A stretch of 44,430 nt of DNA from Rossellomorea vietnamensis (GCF_008180615.1 NZ_VTEH01000008.1:1-44430), one strand, 5' to 3'. Positions 10,128 to 20,067 are shown, numbered from the stretch's first letter. The notes: generated from the letters alone by a model not told the origin. Made by a program: numbers and translations.

Positions 10128-10307
10128 TCAGCTGATTCTGTTCAGTATACTCTTCGTATTTTCTGTGCCAATCTCTTTCATCAACTGCTGCAGTTCCTCT
10201 TTCATGCTGCTGTCCAAACCATTGTAGATCAGCAAAGCTTTCGTTTCATCAGAAGTAACGATCCTTCGATAAAGTTTCGAAATTTTTTTACTCCTGTGAC
10301 TTTCCAT
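10128..10307 (-). CDS. Small hypothetical protein, 59 residues
   Basis: ATG at 10307 follows AGGTGG at 10312-10317. The frame stays open for 59 codons and stops with TGA at 10128-10130. The product is basic at the N terminus (MESHRSKKISKLYRRIV), then amphipathic and probably helical (LLIYNGLDSSMKEELQQLMK). I do not recognise a family. The good ribosome binding site, the flanking terminator and the codon composition argue that it is real. A longer reading is impossible because a stop lies just upstream. Confidence 0.65.
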   Translation of the reverse strand: MESHRSKKISKLYRRIVTSDETKALLIYNGLDSSMKEELQQLMKEIGTENTKSILNRIS

Positions 10308-10546
10308 TTAACCACCTCGTGAAAAAGATTGATTTCATTATAATACGTTTTTAGTTACCTTATCAATATATAAGTATTAAAAAATATGAATATGAGTACT
10401 TTTTATGAAAAAATGAAAAAATTTTATTATTGATAAGCGTTTTGATGATTCAATTGCTTGAAAGGTAATAGGGTATCTATGAATAGACCAAGCAGATACA
10501 GGATTCAGTGATGGTGCTGGTGGAGATACGATTATTATTTTCATAT

Positions 10547-10597
10547 AAACACAAAAAAGAACCTGAAAGAAGTAAAATCAGGTTCTTTTTTGTGTTT
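10547..10597. terminator. Bidirectional terminator
   Basis: A 20-bp stem, AAACACAAAAAAGAACCTGA with its complement TCAGGTTCTTTTTTGTGTTT, and an 11-base loop. It overlaps the stop codon of the minus-strand gene to its right. Confidence 0.88.
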
Positions 10598-11030
10598 ATT
10601 TCTCTTTATCTGGTTTTGGATTTTGGTCTTCAGCAAATTCATAAGCAAAAGCTTGTTTGAAGGATGGCCTGTTGTTCCGGATTTCTGATGAAATATTCTT
10701 GATGATAAAGGAATGAACAAAAACTTCAGAGGCAGCTATGAGAAGTGCTGATATGATGCTTCCCCAGGCAACCTGCAGATAACTGTCAAACAAGATTCCC
10801 CCAAAGATCCAGACCACAAGATAGGTGAGGAAGAAATCGGTAATGACAGCGTTCATTTTCCCAATCCGGGGCAGCAGTATTTGATCTCCGATAAAATAGG
10901 ATATCACCGTTATCAGTAAACTAAATGAGAAAATATCAACAAGGGTCGCTTCGAAAAACAAATCCAGACTAATCCAAAAAACTATCAAGCTGGCCGCAAA
11001 CTTAACGATGAGTACCTTTAAATGTTTCAT
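10596..11030 (-). CDS. YndM-like membrane protein (DUF2512)
   Basis: A 144-residue membrane protein with about four hydrophobic segments, beginning MKHLKVLIVKFAASLIVFW. It includes GDQILLPRIGKMNAVITDFF, a pattern typical of the DUF2512/YndM family of Bacillus. The tail is polar and charged. Its function is unknown. The start at 11030 is supported by AAAGGAG upstream. The frame could extend to 11240, but that part (KFNFAFSIYLLPEG) has no ribosome binding site. The stop overlaps the bidirectional terminator. Confidence 0.8.
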   Translation of the reverse strand: MKHLKVLIVKFAASLIVFWISLDLFFEATLVDIFSFSLLITVISYFIGDQILLPRIGKMNAVITDFFLTYLVVWIFGGILFDSYLQVAWGSIISALLIAASEVFVHSFIIKNISSEIRNNRPSFKQAFAYEFAEDQNPKPDKEK

Positions 11031-11308
11031 TTCGGTATTAACTCCTTTTTTGCTTATTGTTACGCAAAAGTTTAGGTGACATACATTTCTGTTAGAAATT
11101 TTCCGAAAAACGAAGACAATGAGGTAATATACCCGATTGCCCTCGGGAAGCAGATAAATTGAAAAAGCAAAATTAAATTTTATTGAGCTAAAATTTAAAA
11201 TCCTATATACAAGGCTCGTATGTAGTTTAACTTCATACATTGAGGATAATAATACTCTATAAGAAAAACGATAATATATACGTTTGCAAACTTTTTCTTA
11301 GGAGGTGA

Positions 11309-12631
11309 ATGTCTTACATAGTAAGACACAATTTGACAACTTTAAATATATTTCTCATCATCCTTTTAATTGCATTAACAGGATTTTTTGTAGCAACTGA
11401 ATTTGCCATCGTAAAGGTTCGATCCTCCAAAATTGATCACATGGTAATGGAAGGAAGAAAAGGAGCTCAATCAGCGAAGAAGGTCATCTCTCACTTGGAT
11501 GAGTACTTATCAGCCTGCCAGCTGGGCATCACGATCACCGCATTAGGATTAGGCTGGCTTGGAGAACCCACTGTTGAAAAATTGCTGCATCCTTTATTTG
11601 AGTACTTTCAATTGAATGAATCACTTACCCATATTCTTTCCTTCGGTATAGCATTCGCCCTGGTTACTTTTTTACATGTAGTGGTAGGAGAGCTTGCACC
11701 TAAAACCGTAGCAATCCAGAAAGCGGAAACCGTAACCCTGCTGTTCTCTGCACCTATTATTTGGTTTTACCGCATCATGTTTCCATTCATATGGTTCCTA
11801 AATGGCTCGGCCAGGCTTTTAGTCGGTTTATTTGGTTTGAAGTCTGCTTCTGAACATGAGCTGGCACACTCGGAGGAAGAGTTAAGAATCCTCCTTTCTG
11901 AAAGTTATAATAGCGGGGAAATCAACAAGAATGAATTGAATTATGTAAATAATATTTTCGAATTTGATGAGAGAGTCGCCAAAGAAATAATGGTTCCACG
12001 GACAGAGATGGTCGCAATAGATAAAGATCTAACTTTTGAAGAAGTATGGAAAACCATTTCGACGGAGACATTTACCCGCTATCCGGTTGTCGAAGGTGAC
12101 AAAGATAATGTTATAGGGTTCCTCAATATCAAACAGTTGATCACCTCTGACATGGCTGATTTAAAATCGCATAGAGAAATAAAAATTGAAGAATTCTTGA
12201 GTCCTGTCATTAAAGTTATTGAGACTATTCACATTCATGACCTTCTTGTAAAAATGCAGAAAGAAAGAACGCATTTAGCCATTCTTTTGGATGAATACGG
12301 AGGTACTTCCGGTTTGGTGACGGTAGAGGATATCATTGAAGAGATAGTAGGAGAGATAAGGGACGAGTTTGATGAAGATGAAATCCCGAATATCAGGAAA
12401 GTATCTGAAGGCCACTATATCCTTGCTGCCAAACTGCCTTTAAGAGATGTGAATCAGATTCTCGGAACCGACATAGGCTACGATGATATTGATACTATCG
12501 GCGGCTGGTTCCTTTCTGAACGGTTCAAAAATGAAAAGGAAGCTGACATACTTACTGAACAGGGATATGTCTTTCAAGTGCAGACAGGGGAAGGGCATCA
12601 GATACAATATTTAGAAGTGACAAAAGAATAA
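11309..12631 (+). CDS. CNNM/CorC-HlyC family CBS-domain membrane protein
   Basis: A 440-residue protein with a DUF21 transmembrane part (residues about 5-190, including [19 protein letters not shown] and [20 protein letters not shown]). A CBS pair follows (about 205-330, with [13 protein letters not shown] and [19 protein letters not shown]), and then a CorC_HlyC C-terminal domain. Relatives handle Mg2+ or Co2+ efflux; the name hemolysin is historical. The start is not clear-cut. GGAGGTG at 11301 is only a few bases from ATG 11309, so a downstream TTG at 11333 is possible, but no better site is seen. A terminator follows. Confidence 0.9.
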   Translation: MSYIVRHNLTTLNIFLIILLIALTGFFVATEFAIVKVRSSKIDHMVMEGRKGAQSAKKVISHLDEYLSACQLGITITALGLGWLGEPTVEKLLHPLFEYFQLNESLTHILSFGIAFALVTFLHVVVGELAPKTVAIQKAETVTLLFSAPIIWFYRIMFPFIWFLNGSARLLVGLFGLKSASEHELAHSEEELRILLSESYNSGEINKNELNYVNNIFEFDERVAKEIMVPRTEMVAIDKDLTFEEVWKTISTETFTRYPVVEGDKDNVIGFLNIKQLITSDMADLKSHREIKIEEFLSPVIKVIETIHIHDLLVKMQKERTHLAILLDEYGGTSGLVTVEDIIEEIVGEIRDEFDEDEIPNIRKVSEGHYILAAKLPLRDVNQILGTDIGYDDIDTIGGWFLSERFKNEKEADILTEQGYVFQVQTGEGHQIQYLEVTKE

Positions 12632-12637
12632 GCTGTT

Positions 12638-12675
12638 AAACCAGTCTTTCGAGAACGTGAAGGCTGGTTTTTATT
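12638..12675 (+). terminator. Terminator after the CBS-domain gene
   Basis: AAACCAGTCTTTC pairs with GAAGGCTGGTTT apart from one mismatch and is followed by TTATTT. Confidence 0.8.
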
Positions 12676-13092
12676 TGAATTACGGTGCTATTTGATAGAT
12701 AATTTGAAGAAGATTTCCTAAGCTCCCCAGAAAAATTGGTTAAGATAGAAAAGCCCTTGTGTATAACGATAGCAGCAACCTATCTTAGTTAGAATTCAAG
12801 TGATTTCTGAGCAAACTTTAAGGTTTCTACAATTCTACTTGAATTTAATATATCGATTTTCGTGTAAATGAATTTAGCAGTGTTTAGAGCACTTTTTACT
12901 GCATCAACTTTTTAATTTAGTGGGTTTCATGTGGTTAATGGCTGCTTATTGCTGCATCACCATCCGGCTCTATTAGAACCCAAGCTGATTTTAACAGCAC
13001 CGATCTTCAGTGATAAAATTTACCTAAACTGATTTCAGAGCGATTTATATATAGGAAAATTGCCCTTTATGGAATTTTTTTAAAAATTAATA
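12676..13092. other. Non-coding interval upstream of the aroA leader
   Basis: About 420 A/T-rich bases with no frame of useful length on either strand. I see no RNA motif or clear repeat before the aroA promoter at its right edge. Confidence 0.5.
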
Positions 13093-13121
13093 TTGACATT
13101 CGAAGCGTATGACCATATAAT
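13093..13121 (+). promoter_or_regulatory. SigmaA promoter for the T-box/aroA transcript
   Basis: TTGACA (13093-13098), a 17-base spacer and TATAAT (13116-13121) match the consensus exactly. Transcription should start near 13128, just ahead of the first T-box. Confidence 0.9.
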
Positions 13122-13128
13122 ACCGGAA

Positions 13129-13409
13129 AGCATCAATTTACGAGCATAGTTTTTAAAGGCATTGAAGGGAACACAGTAATACTTTATCTCCCTGTTTAAG
13201 AGAGCTGATGGCGGTGGGAATCAGTCAAAGATAAAGTATGAATTACAGTCCTGGAGCTTCTTTTTCGTAACGAATGCATTGGCTTCGTGAAGGGAAAGAC
13301 GGTCAAACGATCGTTAACAAATTTAAAGTGGTGAAGATTCTTCTTCACAACATGGGTGGTACCGCGATTATTCGTCCCTGCTGATTATACAATCAGTGGG
13401 GATTTTTTG
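13129..13409 (+). promoter_or_regulatory. T-box riboswitch 1, predicted tRNA-Tyr sensor
   Basis: Stem I arms ATACTTTATCT and AGATAAAGTAT flank AGAGAGCTGATGG. The specifier loop GAAT-TAC-A places the codon TAC (13244-13246, Tyr), aligned on the GAAA-GGC-A pattern of glyQS. The T-box sequence GGGTGGTACCGCG is at 13354-13366. The intrinsic terminator CCCTGCTGATT...AATCAGTGGGG plus TTTTTT ends at 13409. Uncharged tRNA pairing with GGTG should favour the antiterminator and read-through. Confidence 0.93.
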
Positions 13410-13439
13410 GTTTCTACCCGCAGCTTTTCAATTAAATAG

Positions 13440-13690
13440 CCGGCAATGAAAGGATCATAGTAGTGTTTTATCTCCCTGTTCAGAGAGCTGATGGTGGTGA
13501 AAATCAGCCAAAGATAAGCATGAATTACAATCTTGGAGCTTCTTTTTCGTAGTGAATCATTTTGGTTCATGAAGGAAAAGACGGTTAGGCGGCCGTTAGC
13601 GTTAAAAAGTGGTGAACGAGTTTGTTCACAATGAGGGTGGTACCGCGAGTCATTCGTCCCTGTCGTTTAGTTACGGCAGGGATTTTTTGT
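13440..13690 (+). promoter_or_regulatory. T-box riboswitch 2, predicted tRNA-Tyr sensor
   Basis: A second complete copy with AGAGAGCTGATGGTGG and the specifier loop GAAT-TAC-A (codon at 13526-13528, Tyr). The T-box GGGTGGTACCGCG is at 13635-13647, and the terminator TCCCTGtCGT...ACGgCAGGGA plus TTTTTT is at 13657-13688. It has no promoter of its own, so it acts in series with the first copy. The aroA ribosome binding site follows 25 bases later. Confidence 0.93.
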
Positions 13691-13727
13691 ATTACTAAAT
13701 TTTAAAAACAAACTGGAGGAATGAAAA

Positions 13728-14807
13728 ATGAACACAACTGGATCAGGATTAATGGAACTTCGCCACAAGATTGATGGTATCAACTTACAGTTACTGCAGC
13801 TGCTCAATGAAAGGGCAGAAGTCGTCAAAGAAATCGGCAGAAACAAAAAAGAGGGAGTTAACCGCTTTGACCCTGTGAGAGAGCGTGAGTCGCTGGATAT
13901 GCTGCTGAAACATCATGACGGTCCTTTTGAGTCTTCAACCATTGTGCATATCTTTAAAGAAATATTCAAAGCCAGTCTTGAGCTTCAGGAAGATGACCAC
14001 CGCAAAGCCCTATTGGTTTCCAGAAAAGATCACCCTGAAGATACGATTGTCGATGTGAAGGGAACCCTTCTTGGAAATGGTGTTCAGAATTTCATCATGG
14101 GACCATGCGCAGTGGAGAGCTATGAACAAGTAAAGGAAGTAGCTGCCGCCATGAAGGCCCAAGGACTAACACTGCTTCGGGGTGGAGCATTCAAACCGCG
14201 TACATCTCCGTATGATTTTCAAGGTCTGGGAATAGAAGGCTTGCAAATTTTAAAAAGGGTGGCTGATGAGGAAGGTCTTTCAGTCGTAAGTGAAATCCTG
14301 AGTCCTCAGGATGTAGAAGGAGCTCTAGAATATGTAGATGTCATTCAGATCGGGGCAAGAAACATGCAGAACTTTGAGTTGCTGAAAACCGTTGGGAGAG
14401 TGAACAAACCCGTTCTCCTGAAACGTGGTTTGTCAGCCACTATAGAAGAGTTCATTCATGCCGCAGAATACATTTACTCAGAAGGAAACAAGGACATCAT
14501 TCTATGCGAACGGGGAATCCGGACATACGAAAAGGCGACCAGGAACACGCTTGATATTTCTGCTGTACCAATCCTGAAAAAGGAAACACATCTTCCAGTG
14601 GTGGTAGATGTCACACATTCCACAGGGAGGAAAGATTTACTGCTTCCTGCAGCTAAAGCAGCTTTGGCTATTGGAGCGGACGCTGTTATGGCAGAAGTTC
14701 ATCCTGATCCGGCTATAGCCTTATCTGATTCTGCACAGCAAATGAATATAGACGAGTTCAACGATTTTATGGGAAAATTGACCGAGTTTAAAAACAGGCT
14801 GGCATAA
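13728..14807 (+). CDS. aroA: Bifunctional chorismate mutase / DAHP synthase
   Basis: A 359-residue enzyme for the first step of the shikimate pathway: phosphoenolpyruvate plus erythrose-4-phosphate give DAHP. Residues 1-85 are an AroQ-type chorismate mutase ([20 protein letters not shown]), which serves as the prephenate/chorismate sensor in B. subtilis AroA. Residues about 95-355 are a type I-beta DAHP synthase ([55 protein letters not shown]). GGAGG lies upstream of ATG 13728. The tandem tyrosine T-boxes make expression depend on tyrosine shortage. Length is normal and no damage is seen. Confidence 0.96.
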   Translation: MNTTGSGLMELRHKIDGINLQLLQLLNERAEVVKEIGRNKKEGVNRFDPVRERESLDMLLKHHDGPFESSTIVHIFKEIFKASLELQEDDHRKALLVSRKDHPEDTIVDVKGTLLGNGVQNFIMGPCAVESYEQVKEVAAAMKAQGLTLLRGGAFKPRTSPYDFQGLGIEGLQILKRVADEEGLSVVSEILSPQDVEGALEYVDVIQIGARNMQNFELLKTVGRVNKPVLLKRGLSATIEEFIHAAEYIYSEGNKDIILCERGIRTYEKATRNTLDISAVPILKKETHLPVVVDVTHSTGRKDLLLPAAKAALAIGADAVMAEVHPDPAIALSDSAQQMNIDEFNDFMGKLTEFKNRLA

Positions 14808-14831
14808 CTACAATTATTAATTTCAAAAAAA

Positions 14832-14860
14832 TGAACGTCCATTTCCTTCCTGGACGTTCA
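14832..14860. terminator. Bidirectional terminator between convergent genes
   Basis: TGAACGTCCA / TGGACGTTCA, a perfect 10-bp stem, with A/T-rich runs on both sides, between aroA and the DUF3231 gene. Confidence 0.85.
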
Positions 14861-14864
14861 CTCT

Positions 14865-15863
14865 CTATTTCATTAATTTATTTCGATCCTCCATGCTTGG
14901 CGGCTGCTCAAGCCAGCCATTTTTAGCCATGATTTTTCCTCCATCCTGTCCAAAGGTCAGTATATCTTTTGCCTTATCAGCAAGTTTCAAAGGAAGATCG
15001 CTTCTCAGACTGAAGGCAGTGCCAATCGCATTGCTTCCCAACCCAAAGTTGCTGAATAGGCTTGTACAATACATCATCAATTTATCTGAAAAAGGAGGGA
15101 CCTTGGAATCTGTTGCTTTCGCTCCCCACGTAGAAGGTGCCTGAATATCACTTTCGATTAATACCTGGGTGAAATCACTGATAATTTTTTTTGAGAGTTC
15201 TTTTCCTTTAATAAAGTATTTTTTCACTTCGGGTTCATTGGCCACTTGAGCAAAGCCTGTCATTAGCTGCATTCCAAATATATTGGTTTCTATTGCAAAG
15301 TAAAGATAAGACACTTCCACTGTATTCAATGCTCTTTTCTCTGAAAATAAATTAAACCCTGACATATAATTCGGACTTTTGGCAAACTCGACAATCGAAG
15401 GCATGGTTACCGATGGAGCACTTGGCAGTACATCCTGCTCCTGAAGGTAATCGACACATTTGTCATAGACACTTTGCGTAAAACCTGTCAGCTCTTTATA
15501 TAAAAGGATAAGATCCTTGCGATAAGACATGCTTAAATGGAGGGTGTGCAGACCCATACTGATTTCTTTTAAGACACGAAGGAACATGATATCAAAGTTA
15601 TGGTCAAAAAGTTTAGGTACTCCTTTATAAACATCCTTCTCAGTAAATCCGATGGGAATGACAGCTCCTTCATCTTTAAGGATAGTTGTTATTCGGTCTA
15701 AATAACCCAGTACTTGACTGTGGGTATCCTGCAGGATTTCTTTAGCCTGCTCATCATCTGAGGCCTCTATGAAATACTCTAATATTCTTCGGATCATTGT
15801 TTTCTGCTGATAGGTCATCCATAAAGTAGCCAGTTCACTGGAGCTGATCGCTTTTTGAGTCAT
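14865..15863 (-). CDS. DUF3231 family protein
   Basis: A 332-residue cytosolic, largely helical protein that fits the duplicated DUF3231 family of spore-forming Firmicutes. Both halves carry similar segments (SSSELATLWMTYQQK...ILEYF and TVEVSYLYFAIETNIFGMQL). The fold resembles ferritin-like four-helix bundles, and the biochemical role is unknown. ATG 15863 has AAGGATGGATG upstream. It is a single gene, convergent with aroA and sharing its terminator. Confidence 0.82.
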   Translation of the reverse strand: MTQKAISSSELATLWMTYQQKTMIRRILEYFIEASDDEQAKEILQDTHSQVLGYLDRITTILKDEGAVIPIGFTEKDVYKGVPKLFDHNFDIMFLRVLKEISMGLHTLHLSMSYRKDLILLYKELTGFTQSVYDKCVDYLQEQDVLPSAPSVTMPSIVEFAKSPNYMSGFNLFSEKRALNTVEVSYLYFAIETNIFGMQLMTGFAQVANEPEVKKYFIKGKELSKKIISDFTQVLIESDIQAPSTWGAKATDSKVPPFSDKLMMYCTSLFSNFGLGSNAIGTAFSLRSDLPLKLADKAKDILTFGQDGGKIMAKNGWLEQPPSMEDRNKLMK

Positions 15864-16131
15864 TTACATCCATCCTTTTTTTGTGTTCGCACCTCTAAAT
15901 CTTTTTCTTAAAGTTTGTCTTTTAAAGGAAGTTTATACATATAAGTGGTCATTTTCAGATAAAATCCAATGAAATAATGATGTTTATCAAAGTACTAATC
16001 CAATTCCTATACTAAAAATGGTATAGTTATGATAGAACATAATCTAAAAACAGGAACACCAATACATATAAGAACAAGTAATGCCAGACATCAAAAAAAA
16101 CGATTAAATGAGCATAAAAGGAAGGTAACTT

Positions 16132-17307
16132 ATGTCTATTGAAAACGAACAGAATATCACCAGGCTGCATATGGATGGAAAAGAATTCATTCTGATCGGC
16201 ACAGCCCACGTTTCGAAAAAAAGCGCCGAACAGGTTAAAGAGGTCATAGAAAGAGAACAGCCTGATGCTGTGTGTGTAGAATTGGACGAGCCCCGGTATC
16301 AATCGATAATGGACGGAAATAAGTGGAAAGAGATGGATATATTCAAAGTGATCAAGGAGGGGAAGGCTTCTCTCTTATTAATGAACCTTGCAATTTCTTC
16401 CTTTCAAAAAAGAATGGCCAAGCAATTTGGCATTAACGCCGGTCAGGAAATGATTCAAGGAATTCATTCGGCCAAAGAAGCAGGAGCAGAACTTGTACTT
16501 GCCGACAGAAACATCCAAATCACATTCGCCCGTATTTGGAGCGGAGTAGGATTCATAGGAAAAGGTAAATTGATGACACAGATCATCTACAGCATCTTTT
16601 CGAATGACACTATTACGGAAGAAGAATTGGAAAGAATTAAACAGCAGGATATGCTCGACAGCATGCTGGCTGACTTTACAGAGCATTTTCCTCGTTTGAA
16701 GACGCCTTTAATCGATGAGCGGGATCAATATCTGGCACAAAAAATTAAAGATGCACCTGGAAAGAAAATTGTCGCAGTTTTAGGTGCAGCCCATGTTCCC
16801 GGTATCAAAGAAGAGATTAAGAAGAATCATGATCTGGACCGGTTAAATCAGCGTCCACCAAAGTCTAAAGTCCCAAAAATCATTGGCTGGACCATTCCTT
16901 TCTTGATCCTTGCCGTTATTGCTTATACATTTATCAGTAATCCTTCTGCTGGTATTCAGCAGACCATCAGCTGGGTTCTGTGGAACGGTTCTTTCTCTGC
17001 TTTAGGAACAGCAATTGGGCTTGGGCATCCGCTGGCGATCTTGACAGCATTCGTAGTAGCTCCCATAACCTCGTTGAATCCGCTGCTTGCAGCAGGCTGG
17101 TTCGCCGGATTCGTCCAGGCTTACTTCCGCAGGCCTAATGTTAATGATTTTGAGACGCTTCCAGAAGACGTGCTAAGTGTTAAGGGCTTTTGGAACAACA
17201 AAGTAACCAGGGTCCTATTGATTGTCGTACTTGCCAATCTGGGAAGCTCTCTTGGGACATTTATAGGGGGAGCAGATGTCATAAGGGTGTTTTTAGAAAA
17301 CCTGTAA
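16132..17307 (+). CDS. TraB/PrgY (TIKI) family membrane protein
   Basis: A 391-residue protein. The N-terminal about 240 residues form a TraB/TIKI domain with the conserved LIGTAHVSKKSAEQV near residue 21, CVELDEPRY, and VLGAAHVPGIKEE near 222. The GTAHV and AAHV histidine motifs belong to the putative metal site. The C-terminal part has three or four membrane segments (IIGWTIPFLILAVIAYTF, PLAILTAFVVAPITSLNPLL). Enterococcal PrgY of this family lowers pheromone activity; the Bacillus role is not known. The ribosome binding site AAGGAAGG precedes ATG 16132. Confidence 0.88.
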   Translation: MSIENEQNITRLHMDGKEFILIGTAHVSKKSAEQVKEVIEREQPDAVCVELDEPRYQSIMDGNKWKEMDIFKVIKEGKASLLLMNLAISSFQKRMAKQFGINAGQEMIQGIHSAKEAGAELVLADRNIQITFARIWSGVGFIGKGKLMTQIIYSIFSNDTITEEELERIKQQDMLDSMLADFTEHFPRLKTPLIDERDQYLAQKIKDAPGKKIVAVLGAAHVPGIKEEIKKNHDLDRLNQRPPKSKVPKIIGWTIPFLILAVIAYTFISNPSAGIQQTISWVLWNGSFSALGTAIGLGHPLAILTAFVVAPITSLNPLLAAGWFAGFVQAYFRRPNVNDFETLPEDVLSVKGFWNNKVTRVLLIVVLANLGSSLGTFIGGADVIRVFLENL

Positions 17308-17324
17308 GCCATGGACCTTACGTG

Positions 17325-17356
17325 GACCAGAGTTCTTTTGGGGACTCTGGTCTTAT
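17325..17356 (+). terminator. Terminator after the TraB-family gene
   Basis: GACCAGAGT / ACTCTGGTC, a perfect 9-bp stem with a 10-base loop, followed by TTATTC. Confidence 0.8.
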
Positions 17357-17422
17357 TCATTTCTGTAAAAAAAATTAACCAGCGTGCATTTATAAATCCC
17401 GGGAGGATAAGTTATTTTCACA

Positions 17423-17596
17423 AAGGCTGTTCTCGCAAAGATTGTTGCTTTCGTATATCCCCGTATACTAAGGGATTTCTCTTTAATAGGGGAAAGCAGC
17501 TCTTTTCTTTTCATGATTACCAGGTTAGTAAGGTGAATAAAGATTATTTTTTTAGAATTAGTATTAAATAGCAACAAACTTTCCGAAAAGAGCCTT
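17423..17596 (+). mobile_element. MITE-like element, copy A (type 1)
   Basis: A 174-bp element bounded by AAGGCTGTTCTCGCAAAG and, inverted, AAGGCTCTTTTCGGAAAG. The inverted termini continue to ATTGTTGCT / AGCAACAA. It is flanked on both sides by CACA (17419-17422 and 17597-17600), a 4-bp target duplication. There is no coding capacity. The internal block CGTATACTAAGGG recurs in other copies. Confidence 0.85.
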
Positions 17597-17721
17597 CACA
17601 TAAGAGTCCTAACAAGAAGGAAACCCAGCATAAGGGCTGCGCTCTTGTAAAGAGGACTGATAATTAGTATAGCCAAATAAGCACGAACTTTATAATGAAT
17701 ACAAAATGGAGTGTAGTGTCA

Positions 17722-18279
17722 ATGAAATTAGTCCTGATATTTGGGCCGCAGGCAGTCGGAAAGATGACGGTTGGGCAGGCTTTACCCAAAAAGACAGGGA
17801 TGAAATTACTGCATAATCATATGACAATCGATCTCTTACAGCCATTATTCGGCTTCACTCCTGAAATGTGGAGGCTAACTCACCAATTCAGGGAGGAGAT
17901 ATACAAGTCATTTTCCCGAACAGACGAAATCGGCTTGATCACTACTTTTGTCTGGGCGTTTAATATGAAAGAGGACTGGGAATTTGTTAAAAAAATCAGC
18001 AGCATCTTCAAGGATCAGTCTGCTGAAGTCTATTTAGTAGAACTCGAAGCTGACATCGAAGAGAGAATAAAACGAAATGTAACTCCCAACAGATTGGAAC
18101 ATAAACCGACCAAACGCAATACAGAGCAATCGGAAGAGCATCTTCTACGCTCAATGAAAACCCTTCGATTAAATTCACAAGAAAATGAAATACAAGCCGA
18201 AAATTATATACGAATAAATAATACTTCTTTAAGTCCTGATGAAGTGGCAGATAAAATTAAATCAGAGTTCAGCCTTTAA
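17722..18279 (+). CDS. P-loop nucleotide kinase-like protein
   Basis: A 185-residue protein with an N-terminal Walker A loop, LIFGPQAVGKMTVGQ. LLHNHMTIDLL and a C-terminal arginine-rich lid (EERIKRNVTPNRLEHKPTKR) follow. The layout is that of a small shikimate- or adenylate-kinase-like phosphotransferase, often annotated as AAA/shikimate kinase in Bacillus. The substrate is unknown. GGAG sits about 11 bases before ATG 17722. An ATG nine codons upstream lacks a binding site. It is a single gene closed by a very strong terminator. Confidence 0.78.
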   Translation: MKLVLIFGPQAVGKMTVGQALPKKTGMKLLHNHMTIDLLQPLFGFTPEMWRLTHQFREEIYKSFSRTDEIGLITTFVWAFNMKEDWEFVKKISSIFKDQSAEVYLVELEADIEERIKRNVTPNRLEHKPTKRNTEQSEEHLLRSMKTLRLNSQENEIQAENYIRINNTSLSPDEVADKIKSEFSL

Positions 18280-18295
18280 AAGAGAAGGGGCGTTT

Positions 18296-18343
18296 CAATA
18301 ATAAAACGCCTATCAGATTCGTTTGATAGGCGTTTTATTATTG
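18296..18343. terminator. Strong bidirectional terminator
   Basis: A 20-bp stem, CAATAATAAAACGCCTATCA with its exact complement TTGATAGGCGTTTTATTATTG (less one end base), and a 7-base loop. It separates the kinase-like gene from the convergent OsmC gene. Confidence 0.92.
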
Positions 18344-18369
18344 AGTGTATAAAATTACTTTAGAAAATT

Positions 18370-18840
18370 TTAATACTCTTGGATTTCCCATGAATGATCG
18401 AATTCAATTGCGCCTTTCAGCGTTTGTGCCACCGGACAACCTCTTTCGAAAACAGACAATGCCCGCTCGGCGGCTTCACGTTTTCCTTCAGGAACTTTTA
18501 AGAAATAACGGCAGTTGATTCCAGTGATTTTTAAAACGCCATCGGGAGCTTCAATCACACCTTGAATTTTTGCAGAAACCAAGTCAGGTGAAGTCGGTAT
18601 TTTACGCGCCTCCAGCGCGCCTGATAAGGTCCCGACCAGTCAGCCGCCTGCAGCTGCGACAATATGGTCCAATGTGGATGGATGCTCAACTTCTGGTTCT
18701 ACACCATAAAACCTCTTGACTCCTCCGTGCACCCCAAACAATACAGGCTCTTCGAACTCACCTATATACGCTTCCCGAATTTTATTCGCTGTGTCCTTTT
18801 GAATAATGGTTATCTCCGTCAATTCTTCTGGTTTACCCAT
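18370..18840 (-). CDS. OsmC family peroxide reductase, predicted selenoprotein (UGA = Sec67)
   Basis: The frame runs from ATG 18840 (AGGTGG upstream) to TAA at 18370 and is interrupted only by TGA at 18642-18640, codon 67. The sequence is HIVAAAGG-U-LVGTLSGALEARK. In OsmC/Ohr-type thiol peroxidases this position is the first catalytic Cys; the partner Cys is intact (RGCPVAQTLKGAIEF). A hairpin CGCGC-TGGAG-GCGCG begins 21 nt after the UGA, in the usual range for a bacterial SECIS. OsmC-like selenoproteins are an established family. The product would be 156 residues. A plain nonsense mutation is the alternative, but the frame after it is undamaged. Confidence 0.8.
18605..18619 (-). promoter_or_regulatory. 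Predicted bacterial SECIS hairpin of the OsmC gene
   Basis: CGCGC / GCGCG stem with a UGGAG loop, 21-35 nt downstream of the in-frame UGA on the minus strand. Loop sequence and spacing match the hairpin in the HesB-like gene at 32827-32845. Confidence 0.65.
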
Positions 18841-19052
18841 ATGTACCACCACCTTTTTTATAAGAATAACGATAATAATATGTCATTGCAATCAAGGAGT
18901 ACTGATAAGCAAGAGTGAATTTTTTGCTGAGGATATTTCTTTCATAGACAAAGAAAAGAAAATAAATAAAAGAATTCCTATATAAGTCGGAATACTCTGT
19001 TTATTTTATGATATAATCTTTAAAATATCCAAAAACAAAGGAGGCGAATAGG

Positions 19053-19646
19053 TTGGAAGATCATCTACAACATCTGCTGCAAGTGGTCAAAGAAAAAAAA
19101 CAAGCCAAACGATACATCCTTGCCATCGACGGACTTAGCAGAGCAGGCAAAACGACTTTAACCGAAAGATTTTGTCAAAAGTTGAAGGATGAGGACATTT
19201 CACATACTACTTTCCATATTGATGATCATATTGTCGAAAAGAAGAAAAGATATAATACAGGGCGAGATGAGTGGTTTGAGTATTATTTCTTACAATGGGA
19301 TCTGCATGGAATCCGAAATAATTTTTTTGAAAAACTGCTGCTTTCGAAGAATTTCAGCCTCCTCTTCTATGATGGTTTATCGGATACCCACAAGAAACAA
19401 ATGATTGACTTGCCTGAAGAATGTATCATTATCGTAGAAGGTGTATTTCTTCAGCGGCAGGAGTGGAGGGGATATTTGGATTTTGTAGTCTTCCTTGATT
19501 GCCCTAAAGAAATAAGATTTAAAAGGGAAAATGAACAAACGCAAAGGGACTTGGAAAAATTCCGAAACAGATATTGGAAAGCCGAAGATTTTTATTTAAA
19601 AGCTGTATCTCCTAAACAGAAAGCTGACTTAGTATTACAGCTCTAA
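19053..19646 (+). CDS. Uridine kinase-like P-loop protein
   Basis: A 197-residue protein of the uridine kinase / phosphoribulokinase-like P-loop group. Walker A is AIDGLSRAGKTTLTERF (about residue 25). It is followed by FHIDDHIVEKKKRYNTG, the acceptor-binding region, and the Walker B-like strand IIIVEGVFLQRQEW. The lid carries RFKRENEQTQRD. The exact substrate is not known. The start is TTG at 19053 with AGGAGGCG just upstream. No operon partner is evident. Confidence 0.82.
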   Translation: MEDHLQHLLQVVKEKKQAKRYILAIDGLSRAGKTTLTERFCQKLKDEDISHTTFHIDDHIVEKKKRYNTGRDEWFEYYFLQWDLHGIRNNFFEKLLLSKNFSLLFYDGLSDTHKKQMIDLPEECIIIVEGVFLQRQEWRGYLDFVVFLDCPKEIRFKRENEQTQRDLEKFRNRYWKAEDFYLKAVSPKQKADLVLQL

Positions 19647-19776
19647 CCCCAAAATACAAGCCGTGACATTCATTTTTGCGTTTGCTTACCTGCACCTATG
19701 CAGCCTATCATCCAATACAGCTGATATTCTTCCTCTCTTGCGGACATCCTAAGAAAAAATCATGGAGGCGGAAAAT

Positions 19777-20067
19777 ATGGGAACAGGCGATGGCAGATTT
19801 TATGGATTTGTAACCAATAACTTTAGTAATCTGGAGCAGGGAAAGATGGAGCACGACACATATCAAGTTTATGTGAAAGATGACTTCGTTGGTAACAAAA
19901 CACTTCTTAATCAAAGCGATCAGCTTTCCGATGTGGATGATTTTTTAAGAAAGAATGGTATCGATTCCTTTGAAACATCACTGGAAGGGGACCACTATCG
20001 AATCCTTCCCCTAAAACAGGAAGACCAAGTTTTAAAGGCACTGGAAGTGTATTTTAAGAATCGATAA
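19777..20067 (+). CDS. Hypothetical protein, 96 residues
   Basis: GGAGG at 19764-19768 stands 8 bases before ATG 19777. The protein begins MGTGDGRFYGFVTNNFSNLE and is acidic and soluble, with DDFVGNKTLLNQSDQLSDVD in the middle. No signal peptide or membrane segment is seen, and I do not recognise a family. An ATG five codons earlier overlaps the binding site and is less likely. It lies 131 bases after the uridine kinase-like gene. Confidence 0.65.
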   Translation: MGTGDGRFYGFVTNNFSNLEQGKMEHDTYQVYVKDDFVGNKTLLNQSDQLSDVDDFLRKNGIDSFETSLEGDHYRILPLKQEDQVLKALEVYFKNR